From Streptococcus marimammalium DSM 18627 (GTDB lineage Bacteria > Bacillota > Bacilli > Lactobacillales > Streptococcaceae), in the NCBI RefSeq assembly GCF_000380045.1, contig NZ_KB904359.1, positions 20,398 to 84,397 of the forward strand: 64,000 nucleotides of DNA, in the 5' to 3' direction. Of this stretch, positions 1-8,904 are shown in pieces. The translations under genes were made by a program, and so were the position numbers. The number at the start of each line of letters is the position of its first letter. Position 1 is the stretch's first letter. Below the pieces are notes generated by a model. That model worked only from the letters and a program-made list of their open reading frames with translations, was not told where the DNA came from and did not search any database.

Positions 1-3
1 CAT
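1..3 (-). CDS. dnaA: dnaA start codon (partial, runs off the window)
   Basis: Read on the minus strand, the first 20 bases give AGGAGG (16-11), a 7-base spacer and ATG at 3-1; a GTG directly before it (6-4) is a poorer-spaced alternative. Only the start codon lies in the window, so the product is inferred from context: an oriC with DnaA boxes follows immediately, then parB and htrA, all on the minus strand, which is the usual streptococcal order htrA-parB-oriC-dnaA. DnaA would be the replication initiator that binds the boxes at 93-156. No coding sequence is visible to confirm it. Confidence 0.6.
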
Positions 4-19
4 CACAGTGCCTCCTAAA

Positions 20-239
20 AGATTGTTCAGTTCTTACTATTTTAACACAAAAAAAAAAAGAAAGCCATCAAAATAGAAAGTTTAAAACAAAGTTATCCAC
101 AGTTGTTCAAAAACTATTAACAATATGAATATCACTTATCCACAACTTGTGGATAAGTGATACTTTTACTGTTTTTATTGGTTGAAATATAATTATTTAT
201 TGTTAATAAATGTGAAAATTAAAATTGTTTTTTAACAAC
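20..239. other. oriC: replication origin with DnaA boxes
   Basis: This gap between dnaA and parB is very AT-rich. It holds three exact DnaA boxes of the TTATCCACA type: 93-101 (plus), 136-144 (plus) and 148-156 (minus). The last two form the core of a perfect 33-bp palindrome at 130-162 centred on C146. An A/T tract at 50-61 next to dnaA and the AT-rich stretch at 163-239 are candidate unwinding elements. Position beside dnaA and parB and the box cluster make origin function likely; unwinding itself cannot be seen from sequence. Confidence 0.85.
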
Positions 240-1004
240 TTAGTTTAATTTGTTGATAACTCTGTTGAAATCTTTTTCTGTTGAAAAGTTTATTTTTAGA
301 TAACCATTACCATTTTTATATTTAATGGAGACGGGAAGACCTAGACTTTTTTGTAATTCTTTTTCTTTTTCAAGGATAAAAATATCATATTGTTTTATTT
401 TAGTGGCTTTACTACCATAAACTTTTTTTTCTAATTCACGAACACTAAGTGTATCCTTCAAAATTCTTTCAAACCAATAAAATTGCTTGTCTTTTGATTT
501 GATACCAACTAATAATCTTGCGTGTCCTTGAGTAATCTTTCCTTTTTCAACTGCCTCAATTATCTCTTGTGGAAGATTTAATAGACGTAAAATATTAGTG
601 ATATAAGGTCGTGATTTCCCCATGTATAAAGCTAATTCATCATGTGTGAGTTGTTGTTGTTTGAGCACATTTTGATAAGCTTTAGCCTCTTCTATAGGAT
701 TTAAATCTTCTCGTTGAAGATTTTCAATAATGGCTTGTTTAATACTATCTTCGTCACCAATTGTTTTAATAATAGCTGGAATATTTTCCAAACCCGCTAA
801 TTTAGATGCTCTTAATCGTCTCTCTCCAGCAATCAATTCATAACCTAATATATCAGATTTTCTGACAATAATTGGCTGAATAAGACCATTTTCTTTTATT
901 GATAGGCTTAATTCTTCTAGAGCTTGTTCATCAAAATGAATTCTCGGTTGGTAGGGATTTTTGTGAATATCCTTTATTGGAATTAATTTTAGTGATTCTT
1001 TCAT
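240..1004 (-). CDS. parB: ParB/Spo0J chromosome-partitioning protein
   Basis: ParB is a parS-binding CTPase clamp that loads SMC/condensin and organises the origin. The 254-residue product starts with the N-terminal nuclease-like domain (IHKNPYQPR), followed by the GERRLRA motif typical of ParB, then the ENLQREDLNPIEEA box and a helix-turn-helix around LALYMGKSRPYITN. The start chosen is ATG at 1004, which has AGAGG 5 bases upstream; an in-frame TTG at 1016 has no better signal. Streptococci usually lack ParA, and no parA lies next to it here. The gene follows htrA across a hairpin at 1023-1050 and precedes oriC. Two parS-like sites lie at 15912 and 37869. Confidence 0.95.
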   Translation of the reverse strand: MKESLKLIPIKDIHKNPYQPRIHFDEQALEELSLSIKENGLIQPIIVRKSDILGYELIAGERRLRASKLAGLENIPAIIKTIGDEDSIKQAIIENLQREDLNPIEEAKAYQNVLKQQQLTHDELALYMGKSRPYITNILRLLNLPQEIIEAVEKGKITQGHARLLVGIKSKDKQFYWFERILKDTLSVRELEKKVYGSKATKIKQYDIFILEKEKELQKSLGLPVSIKYKNGNGYLKINFSTEKDFNRVINKLN

Positions 1005-1022
1005 TTTTCCTCTCAAACCTAT

Positions 1023-1050
1023 TAAATACCTCTATAAATAGAGGTATTTA
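1023..1050. repeat. perfect hairpin between htrA and parB
   Basis: A 12-bp perfect inverted repeat (TAAATACCTCTA and its complement) with a 4-base loop fills most of the 54 bases between the htrA stop and the parB start. Neither strand has a real T-run after it, so it looks like an mRNA processing or partial-termination hairpin rather than a strong terminator. Confidence 0.6.
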
Positions 1051-1058
1051 GATATCTA

Positions 1059-2285
1059 TTAATTTCTTTTTAAATCATCAGTAGTTTTTGTTAGTTGAAT
1101 TGTCTTTGTTAATTTCTTTTTACCACGATAGAAAGTTACTTTAATAGTATTATTAATTTGATGTTTATAAAGAACACTTTGTAAATCACTAGTTGTTTCA
1201 ATTGTTTCTTCATCAATTGCAACAATAACATCATTTTTTTCCAAAATACCATTTGCTGGCATTCCTTCTTGTGTTGAAATAACGACAACACCACTTAGAA
1301 CTGATTCAGGAATATCTAATTTACTAAATGATGAGGTTGGGATTTCATTTAGATTAGCCATTGATATACCAAGAGCTGGTCTATTAACAGAACCATTTGT
1401 TTCTAATTGATTAATAATAGAGACAACATCGTTTGATGGAATGGCAAATCCCATACCTTCGACGGCTACACTGTTTGTATAGTCACCACTGACAGTAATC
1501 TTACTAGAATTAATACCTATGACTTGCCCTTGAATATTAATGAGAGGTCCACCTGAGTTTCCAGGGTTTATGGCAGCATCTGTTTGTATGGCATTAGTGG
1601 AAATAGTTTCTCCGTTATCGTTTTTGGATGTAACTGTTCGACTAAGACTTGAGACAATTCCTTCAGTAACTGAGTTAGCATATTCACTTCCTAACGGGCT
1701 ACCGATAGCAATAGCAGGTTCTCCCACATTGAGATTATCTGAATTTGCAAATTCAGCGACGATATCAACGTTTTCTGAAGAAATCTTAACAACAGCTAAG
1801 TCAGAATAAGTATCAGCTCCAACCAACTCACCAACAACTTTATTGCCATTACTTAGTAAAATTTCAATTTTTTGAGCACCACTGATAACGTGATTATTGG
1901 TTACTAAATAAGCATCATTTCCATCTTTTTTGTAAATAACACCAGATCCTTCACTATAGACAGTAAGACCAGAATCATCAACATAACGATCTTCATTTTC
2001 AGAAGTAAAGTAATCATAGTAGTTAAAACCATCCTGATTTTCCTGATAGTTGATAACAGAAACAACGGTATTTTGAATTGTTTTAACAGCATCAGTTGTT
2101 GAAGTTGTTGTATTATAGTTAGTATTACTTGTTTTAACTTGCGAGACAGATGTAGTATTAGAAAATAAATTATTACCATTTATTTGTAAGACGAAAAAGG
2201 TAGCAACAAAACCTCCTAGGAAACCAAATAGGATAATAAAAAAGAAATTAATGATTTTTTTGAAAAAACTAGATTTTTTTTTCAC
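1059..2285 (-). CDS. htrA: HtrA/DegP-family surface serine protease
   Basis: HtrA is a membrane-anchored trypsin-like protease that degrades misfolded secreted proteins at the cell surface. The 408-residue product has a short cytoplasmic lysine-rich start, one membrane segment (about residues 13-35), a Thr/Ser/Asn-rich linker, a protease domain with the catalytic triad His132 (NNHVISG), Asp162 (SDLAVVK) and Ser244 (GNSGGPL), and a C-terminal PDZ domain (about 300-395). The start chosen is GTG at 2285, 8 bases after GGAGG; an in-frame TTG upstream overlaps the ribosome-binding site. It lies directly before parB on the same strand, the standard streptococcal arrangement. Confidence 0.95.
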   Translation of the reverse strand: MKKKSSFFKKIINFFFIILFGFLGGFVATFFVLQINGNNLFSNTTSVSQVKTSNTNYNTTTSTTDAVKTIQNTVVSVINYQENQDGFNYYDYFTSENEDRYVDDSGLTVYSEGSGVIYKKDGNDAYLVTNNHVISGAQKIEILLSNGNKVVGELVGADTYSDLAVVKISSENVDIVAEFANSDNLNVGEPAIAIGSPLGSEYANSVTEGIVSSLSRTVTSKNDNGETISTNAIQTDAAINPGNSGGPLINIQGQVIGINSSKITVSGDYTNSVAVEGMGFAIPSNDVVSIINQLETNGSVNRPALGISMANLNEIPTSSFSKLDIPESVLSGVVVISTQEGMPANGILEKNDVIVAIDEETIETTSDLQSVLYKHQINNTIKVTFYRGKKKLTKTIQLTKTTDDLKRN

Positions 2286-2361
2286 TGTTGTAACCTCCAA
2301 ATTTTTCTTACATTCTATGATAGTTTGCTTAATTATACCTTAAATTATTTTAAAAAGAAAG

Positions 2362-2370
2362 TAATCCACA
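2362..2370 (+). other. DnaA-box-like site upstream of htrA
   Basis: TAATCCACA differs from the oriC boxes by one base. The surrounding 25 bases (2359-2384) resemble the segment around the first oriC box (91-115) with few substitutions and one insertion. It lies in the divergent htrA/rlmH intergenic region. Binding by DnaA is an inference. Confidence 0.4.
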
Positions 2371-2447
2371 GGTTGTTGAAAACTTTTTTGAAAGGTGTGA
2401 AAATGAATGAAAAATAATATTAAGTTAGTATTTCCTTATAAAAGTTG

Positions 2448-2456
2448 TGCTATAAT
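2448..2456 (+). promoter_or_regulatory. extended -10 promoter of rlmH
   Basis: TGC directly followed by TATAAT (2451-2456) is an extended -10 element. The rlmH ATG is at 2463, only 6 bases after it, so transcription would begin at or within a base or two of the start codon. There is no matching -35, as expected for an extended -10 promoter. Confidence 0.6.
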
Positions 2457-2462
2457 GTCATT

Positions 2463-2942
2463 ATGAAAATAAAATTATTAGTGGTTGGAAAATTAAAAGA
2501 AAAATACCTCCAGGAAGGAATTGCTGAATATGTAAAACGCTTGGGACGTTTTACCCAGGTTGAAATTATTGAAGTATCAGACGAAAAAACTCCCAATCAA
2601 GCTAGCCAGGCAGAAAATTTTAATATTTTAGAAAAAGAAGAACAGCGATTATTGACTAAAATTGGTGAAAGAGATTATGTTATTGTTCTTGCGATAGAAG
2701 GGGAACAACTGTCATCAGAAAAATTGAGTCAAAAACTCTCACAAATCACACTTAAAGGCTATTCTACGATTACTTTTATCGTAGGTGGTAGTCTTGGTTT
2801 GAGTACTCATTTGAAAAAAAAGGCTAATCTATTAGTAAGTTTTGGAAAAATTACACTTCCACATCAACTGATGCGTTTAGTATTGGTTGAACAAATTTAC
2901 CGTTCTTTTATGATTCAACAAGGTAGTCCTTATCATAAATAA
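2463..2942 (+). CDS. rlmH: 23S rRNA pseudouridine-1915 N3-methyltransferase RlmH
   Basis: RlmH is a small SPOUT-class methyltransferase that methylates pseudouridine 1915 in helix 69 of 23S rRNA, using SAM, on 70S ribosomes. The 159-residue length matches the family. The start [16 protein letters not shown], the central [14 protein letters not shown] strand, the [11 protein letters not shown]-binding loop and the C-terminal SPYHK are family hallmarks. The ATG at 2463 is chosen because family members begin there; the in-frame upstream TTG (2445) lies before the -10 element. No Shine-Dalgarno sequence precedes the ATG. It stands alone, divergent from htrA, and ends in a terminator that overlaps its stop codon. 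Confidence 0.95.
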   Translation: MKIKLLVVGKLKEKYLQEGIAEYVKRLGRFTQVEIIEVSDEKTPNQASQAENFNILEKEEQRLLTKIGERDYVIVLAIEGEQLSSEKLSQKLSQITLKGYSTITFIVGGSLGLSTHLKKKANLLVSFGKITLPHQLMRLVLVEQIYRSFMIQQGSPYHK

Positions 2943-2974
2943 AAACTCTTGGTTTTACCAAGAGTTTTTATTTT
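2941..2974. terminator. bidirectional terminator between rlmH and tRNA-Arg
   Basis: ACTCTTGGT and ACCAAGAGT form a stem flanked by an A-run on the left and a T-run on the right, so it can end rlmH transcripts (plus) and tRNA-Arg transcripts (minus). Confidence 0.85.
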
Positions 2975-2984
2975 ATTTATAGTA

Positions 2985-3058
2985 TGATCTCAGCAGGATT
3001 CGAACCTGCGACCGTTCGCTTAGAAGGCGAATGCTCTATCCAGCTGAGCTATGAGACC
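2985..3058 (-). tRNA. tRNA-Arg (anticodon TCT)
   Basis: Read on the minus strand it gives a 74-nt cloverleaf: acceptor GGTCTCA pairs with TGAGATC (one G-T), the D arm contains AGCTCAGCTGGATAGAGC, the anticodon loop reads CTTCTAA (anticodon TCT) and the T arm contains GGTTCGAATCC. The 3' CCA is not encoded. It reads AGA arginine codons, the common Arg codon type in this AT-rich genome. Confidence 0.93.
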
Positions 3059-3159
3059 AATTCAACCATTTCATTTTATCAAAAAAACTATCGATTTGTC
3101 AATAAGAAGATGTAAATCAATATTTTTAGCAAAAAATATCATATATTTTTAAAAAAAGG

Positions 3160-3187
3160 TAGACAAAATAAAATTATTTGTTATAAT
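3160..3187 (+). promoter_or_regulatory. promoter of the tRNA-Glu/tRNA-Asn unit
   Basis: TAGACA (3160-3165), a 16-base spacer and TATAAT (3182-3187), about 30 bases before tRNA-Glu. It matches the sigma-70-type consensus well. Confidence 0.7.
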
Positions 3188-3221
3188 ACTAAGAGTGCTA
3201 AGAAAAAATCTTATGACTTTT

Positions 3222-3293
3222 GGTCCGTTGGTCAAGGGGTTAAGACACCGCCTTTTCACGGCGGTAACACGGGTTCGAATCCCGTACGGACTA
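3222..3293 (+). tRNA. tRNA-Glu (anticodon TTC)
   Basis: A 72-nt cloverleaf starting GGTCCGTTGGTCAAG, with anticodon loop CTTTTCA (anticodon TTC) and T arm GGGTTCGAATCCC, ending in discriminator A without encoded CCA. Its wobble U34 is a substrate of MnmA and MnmG, both encoded in this window. Confidence 0.95.
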
Positions 3294-3321
3294 TTTTTAG
3301 CTTTACTCTAATTGGTTATAT

Positions 3322-3395
3322 TCCGGCATAGCTCAGTTGGTAGTAGCGCATGACTGTTAATCATGATGTCGTAGGTTCGAGTCCTACTGCCGGAG
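3322..3395 (+). tRNA. tRNA-Asn (anticodon GTT)
   Basis: Acceptor TCCGGCA pairs with TGCCGGA; anticodon loop CTGTTAA gives GTT; T arm AGGTTCGAGTCCT; discriminator G. It follows tRNA-Glu by 28 bases in the same transcription unit. Confidence 0.95.
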
Positions 3396-3405
3396 TGATA
3401 AGACT

Positions 3406-3433
3406 TATCCTAAGTTTACTTAGGATTTTTTAT
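3406..3433 (+). terminator. terminator after tRNA-Asn
   Basis: Stem ATCCTAAG/CTTAGGAT with a TTTA loop, followed by a T-rich run. Confidence 0.85.
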
Positions 3434-3458
3434 TTCTAAATACATATAATATAATAGT

Positions 3459-3487
3459 AAACCCTCTGAAACTTCAGAGGGTTTTTA
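3459..3487. terminator. terminator after the ABC-F gene
   Basis: A stem of AACCCTCTGAA and its complement lies between the tRNA unit and the minus-strand ABC-F gene. The T-run is stronger on the plus strand, but the stem is well placed to end the ABC-F transcript. Confidence 0.75.
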
Positions 3488-3488
3488 T

Positions 3489-5108
3489 TTACTTCCATAG
3501 TGCTTTTACTTTTTCTTGTACTTCTTGATTTTCTAAAAAATCGTCATAGGTTTCATCAATACGATCAATAACACCATTTTTTGAAATGACAACAATATGA
3601 TTAGCTAGAGTTTGAATAAATTCATGATCATGACTGGCAAAAATGATATTTTCTTTAAATTTTTTCAGACCATCATTAAGACTAGAAATTGACTCCAAAT
3701 CTAAGTGGTTGGTTGGGTCGTCAAGAACAATAACATTTGATTTTAACAGCATTAACTTAGAGAGCATAACGCGAACCTTTTCACCACCAGAAAGTACATT
3801 AACTGGTTTATTAACTTCTTCTCCACTAAAGAGCATGCGTCCTAAGAAACCTCTAAGAAAAGTATTATCATTTTCTTCCTTACTAGCAAATTGACGAAGC
3901 CAATCTAAAATAGAATCTTTACTTTCAAATTCACGAGAATTATCTTTTGGTAAGTAACTACGACTGGTTGTGATTCCCCATTTAATAGTTCCTTCATAAT
4001 CAATATCTCCCATTAAAGCACGAATAAGGGCAGTTGTTTGAATATCATTTTGACCAATAATTGCTGTTTTATCACCTGGATAAAGAATAAAACTAATATT
4101 ATCCAAGATGACTTCTCCATCAATAGTAACTTTTAAATTTTCGACTGTTAACAATTCTTTTCCAGTTTCACGTTCAGATTTGAAATTGATGAAGGGGTAT
4201 TTACGGCTAGAAGGAACAATTTCTTCTAACTCAATTTTTTCCAACATTTTTTTACGTGATGTTGCCTGTTTCGATTTAGAGGCATTAGCTGAGAATCTAG
4301 CAACAAATTCTTTCAATTCTTTGATTTTTTCTTCTGCTTTAGCATTACGGTCTGATTGTAAACGAAGGGCTAATTCACTAGATTCTTTCCAAAAATCATA
4401 GTTTCCAACAAAGATTTTAATTTTTCCAAAGTCAAGGTCAGCCATGTGGGTACAGACTTTATTTAGAAAATGACGGTCATGAGAAACAACAATTACTGTA
4501 TTTTCAAAATCAATCAAGAAATCTTCTAACCAACTGATTGATTGAATATCAAGACCATTGGTTGGCTCATCAAGTAAAAGCACATCAGGTTTACCAAATA
4601 AAGCTTTGGCTAGTAAGACTTTCACTTTATCACCGTTTGTTAACTCACTCAAATTAAGATAGTGTAATTCTTCAGGAATATTAAGATTTTGGAGTAGTTG
4701 CGCAGCTTCACTTTCTGCTTCCCATCCCCCCAACTCTGCAAAATCACTTTCTAATTCAGCAGCACGAACCCCGTCTTCTTCTGAAAAATCTGGTTTCATA
4801 TAGATATCATCTTTTTCTTTCATAATACGATAGAGTTCTTCATTACCCATAATCACGACATCAATAGCTCTGATATTTTCATAGTCATAATGATTTTGAC
4901 GAAGTACTGATAAGCGTTCATCCGGACCAAGCGACACATTTCCTGTTGTTGGTTCAATATCACCTGCAAGTATTTTTAAAAAGGTTGACTTTCCAGCACC
5001 ATTGGCACCAATTAATCCATAGGTATTTCCAGCAGTGAATTTGATATTAACCTCATCAAAAAGTTTACGATCACTAAATCTAAGGGATACATCTGAAACT
5101 GTAAGCAA
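3489..5108 (-). CDS. ABC-F family ATPase (YkpA/YbiT type)
   Basis: ABC-F proteins are soluble twin-ATPase factors that act on ribosomes, without membrane partners. The 539-residue product has two nucleotide-binding domains joined by a charged linker (about 240-310). Domain 1 has an intact Walker A (GANGAGKST), signature and Walker B (VLLLDEPTNGLD). Domain 2 keeps the LSGGEK signature and a Walker B-like VIVLDDPTNHLDLE, but its Walker A reads GQNDIQTT, lacking the GK[ST] lysine. I recall this degenerate form in other streptococcal YkpA proteins, so it is probably a family trait. Start is TTG at 5108 with GAGG 7 bases upstream. Its substrate state on the ribosome is unknown; resistance function is not implied. 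Confidence 0.88.
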   Translation of the reverse strand: MLTVSDVSLRFSDRKLFDEVNIKFTAGNTYGLIGANGAGKSTFLKILAGDIEPTTGNVSLGPDERLSVLRQNHYDYENIRAIDVVIMGNEELYRIMKEKDDIYMKPDFSEEDGVRAAELESDFAELGGWEAESEAAQLLQNLNIPEELHYLNLSELTNGDKVKVLLAKALFGKPDVLLLDEPTNGLDIQSISWLEDFLIDFENTVIVVSHDRHFLNKVCTHMADLDFGKIKIFVGNYDFWKESSELALRLQSDRNAKAEEKIKELKEFVARFSANASKSKQATSRKKMLEKIELEEIVPSSRKYPFINFKSERETGKELLTVENLKVTIDGEVILDNISFILYPGDKTAIIGQNDIQTTALIRALMGDIDYEGTIKWGITTSRSYLPKDNSREFESKDSILDWLRQFASKEENDNTFLRGFLGRMLFSGEEVNKPVNVLSGGEKVRVMLSKLMLLKSNVIVLDDPTNHLDLESISSLNDGLKKFKENIIFASHDHEFIQTLANHIVVISKNGVIDRIDETYDDFLENQEVQEKVKALWK

Positions 5109-5188
5109 TTTTTTACCTCATTATCTCTTTCTCATTTTCTTCATTCTACACGAAATTTGATTGTTTTTCAATGGTTATAGAAGAATGA

Positions 5189-6061
5189 TTACATTGGATA
5201 TAAGACATCTTCATCCATTATGTGGTGATCTTTGGTCAAACTAAAACCTCTTCCCATAACTTGTGAAGCAGGCATAATGATAACAAAAGCAGCTTCATCA
5301 ATTTTTTGAATTTCTTTTTGTAGTCTAGGAATTTCATTGGTAAAAAGTGTTGTCATAATCATGTGACGTTGTTGTCCAGTAAAACCACCAGTGATAGGGA
5401 TTTCGGTTACACCTCGTTCAATTATTGATGTAATGATTTCTTTGATTTGTTCTTGTTTACGTGAAATAATCATTACATTCTTAGAAGCTTTTAGACCAGA
5501 AAGTAAGACATTAATGACATAACCAATTGTAATAAGTGAAATGATTGAAAACATGACAGTATCAACATCAAAAGCAATTAAGCCAATAATAACTACAATT
5601 CCATCAACAATTGTCATAACAACCCCTAAAGAAAGCGAAGAGTAATTATAAATGATTTGCGTGATAATACTAGTTCCACCAGTAGAAGAATTTCCTAAAA
5701 AAACAATACCAAGACCAACTCCCATAATAACACCCCCAAAAATTGAGGCAAGAAGAGTGTTATGAGTAATGGTTGGTATTTTTTCTGTTAAACTAATAAA
5801 AACTGGAAAAATAAGAGAACCATATACTGTTTTAAAAAAAGTTGCTTTTCCTAGAAAAAAGTAACATAGCATTAAAAGTGGGATATTGGCAATCATGACA
5901 AAAACACCTGGCGACCATCCAAACAATTCATTGATTGCAATAGACAAACCTCCTAACCCACCAGAAACAATACGGTTTTCTAAAAACATGGCATTAATAC
6001 CAATTGCAGCGATAAAAGCACCAATTGTAACAAATAACAAATCACGAATTTTATTTTTCAT
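5189..6061 (-). CDS. YitT family membrane protein (DUF161/DUF2179)
   Basis: A 290-residue protein with five to six membrane segments in the first 200 residues (for example TIGAFIAAIGINAMF, GVFVMIANIPLLMLCYFFLG, VVMTIVDGIVVIIGLIAF), glycine-rich loops (GGLGGLSIA, GNSSTGGTSI) and a cytoplasmic C-terminal DUF2179 domain (about 205-290) ending in a regulatory-looking ligand fold. The substrate of YitT proteins is not known to me. A good ribosome-binding site (AAAGGA) precedes the ATG. Two further paralogues lie at 40834 and 41803. It stands alone between the ABC-F gene and the divergent trpS. Confidence 0.88.
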   Translation of the reverse strand: MKNKIRDLLFVTIGAFIAAIGINAMFLENRIVSGGLGGLSIAINELFGWSPGVFVMIANIPLLMLCYFFLGKATFFKTVYGSLIFPVFISLTEKIPTITHNTLLASIFGGVIMGVGLGIVFLGNSSTGGTSIITQIIYNYSSLSLGVVMTIVDGIVVIIGLIAFDVDTVMFSIISLITIGYVINVLLSGLKASKNVMIISRKQEQIKEIITSIIERGVTEIPITGGFTGQQRHMIMTTLFTNEIPRLQKEIQKIDEAAFVIIMPASQVMGRGFSLTKDHHIMDEDVLYPM

Positions 6062-6131
6062 TGCTAATTCCTTTCAAAAGAATGACAAAGTCTATTATCC
6101 TATTTAAGAGGCACAACGTCAAGATATATGT

Positions 6132-6137
6132 TATAAT
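6132..6137 (+). promoter_or_regulatory. -10 element of the trpS promoter
   Basis: TATAAT preceded by TGT (extended -10) 29 bases before the trpS ATG. No T-box leader motif is present in the short leader. Confidence 0.5.
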
Positions 6138-6166
6138 TTTATTAAATTATATCAAAGGAGTTTAAA

Positions 6167-7198
6167 ATGGGAAAACCTATTATTCTGACAGGAGACAGAC
6201 CAACAGGTAAATTGCATGTTGGACATTACGTTGGTAGTGTTAAAAACCGTGTGCTTCTACAAAAGGAAAACAAATATGAGATGTTTATTTTTTTAGCAGA
6301 TCAACAAGCTCTTACTGATAATGCTAAAAATCCAAAAAAAATTATTGAATCTGTTGGAGAGGTGGCTTTAGATTATTTGGCAGTAGGATTAGACCCTAAA
6401 AAATCAACTATTTTTCTTCAAAGTCAAATTCCAGAATTAGCAGAATTAACGGTTTATTATATGAATTTAGTTTCTGTAGCTCGTTTACAAAGAAATCCAA
6501 CTGTTAAGTCAGAAATTGCACAAAAAGGTTTTGGAGAAAGTATTCCCACAGGTTTTTTCGTTTATCCAATTTCACAAGCTGCTGATATTACTGCTTTTAA
6601 GGCAAATCTTGTACCTGCTGGTTCTGACCAAAAACCAATGATTGAACAAACAAGAGAAATTGTTCGTTCTTTCAATCACACCTACAAAACTGATATTTTG
6701 GTGGAACCAGAAGGTATGTTTCCAGAAAATGAAGCTGCTGGGCGTTTACCTGGGTTAGATGGTAGTGCTAAAATGTCAAAATCGTTAAATAATGGGATTT
6801 ACTTAGCTGATGATCCAGATACCCTTAAGAAAAAAATTATGAGCATGTATACCGATCCCAATCATATTCGTGTGGAAGATCCTGGAAAAGTAGAAGGAAA
6901 CATGGTGTTTCATTATTTAGATGTTTTTGGTCGAAAAGAAGATAAAAGAGAAATTGAACGTATGAAAGAACAATATCAAAAAGGTGGTTTAGGTGATGTA
7001 AAAACCAAGCGCTTTCTTTTAGATATAATGGAACAAGAATTAGCACCAATAAGAAATAGACGTCTCGAATTTGCTAAAGATATGGGTGAAGTTTATCGTA
7101 TGTTGGAAAAAGGCAGTGAACAAGCACGTGAAAAAGCAGCACAAACCTTATCTGAAGTCAAGTCAGCTATGGGAATTAATTATTTTAATAAGTTGTAA
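6167..7198 (+). CDS. trpS: tryptophanyl-tRNA synthetase
   Basis: Class I synthetase that charges tRNA-Trp with tryptophan using ATP. The 343 residues carry the HIGH-type motif ([11 protein letters not shown], about 12-22) and KMSKS (GSAKMSKS, about 203-210), and the AADI/DQKPMIE substrate region between them. Family length is about 330-345. A Shine-Dalgarno AAAGGAG precedes the ATG by 7 bases. It is transcribed alone ahead of guaB, which has its own promoter. Confidence 0.96.
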   Translation: MGKPIILTGDRPTGKLHVGHYVGSVKNRVLLQKENKYEMFIFLADQQALTDNAKNPKKIIESVGEVALDYLAVGLDPKKSTIFLQSQIPELAELTVYYMNLVSVARLQRNPTVKSEIAQKGFGESIPTGFFVYPISQAADITAFKANLVPAGSDQKPMIEQTREIVRSFNHTYKTDILVEPEGMFPENEAAGRLPGLDGSAKMSKSLNNGIYLADDPDTLKKKIMSMYTDPNHIRVEDPGKVEGNMVFHYLDVFGRKEDKREIERMKEQYQKGGLGDVKTKRFLLDIMEQELAPIRNRRLEFAKDMGEVYRMLEKGSEQAREKAAQTLSEVKSAMGINYFNKL

Positions 7199-7227
7199 AT
7201 AAGATTATTTTTTTGAGCTTAAAGTCA

Positions 7228-7255
7228 TTGACAAATTATCTTAGCATGATATGAT
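7228..7255 (+). promoter_or_regulatory. guaB promoter
   Basis: TTGACA (7228-7233), 16-base spacer, TATGAT (7250-7255), 51 bases before the guaB start. Strong match; leader is too short for a purine riboswitch. Confidence 0.8.
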
Positions 7256-7303
7256 AGTAACAATCCATTTTAAGTATTATCACATTAAGAAAAGAGGAGT
7301 TGA

Positions 7304-8788
<1,485 letters not shown>

Positions 8789-8799
8789 GATAAATTTAA

Positions 8800-8833
8800 G
8801 ACACCGTTGCCATAGATGACAACGGTGTTTCTT
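8800..8833 (+). terminator. guaB terminator
   Basis: Stem ACACCGTTG/CAACGGTGT with a 10-base loop followed by a T-rich run. Confidence 0.85.
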
Positions 8834-8848
8834 AACATTAGTAATAAG

Positions 8849-8885
8849 TCTACACATATGTAAATGAAATTTACATATGTGTAAA
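8849..8885. promoter_or_regulatory. double palindromic operator upstream of the transporter gene
   Basis: Two copies of TTTACA-N4-TGTAAA occur at 8849-8864 (one mismatch) and 8870-8885 (exact), 21 bp apart centre to centre, i.e. two helical turns. Together they form a 15-bp-arm inverted repeat at 8851-8883. The junction of the two (8858-8876) also reads ATGTAA-N7-TTACAT, an exact match to the GlnR/TnrA consensus TGTNA-N7-TNACA. It ends 19 bases before the start codon. Which regulator binds is inference. Confidence 0.65.
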
Positions 8886-8904
8886 CAAAATGTAAAGGAG
8901 AAGA

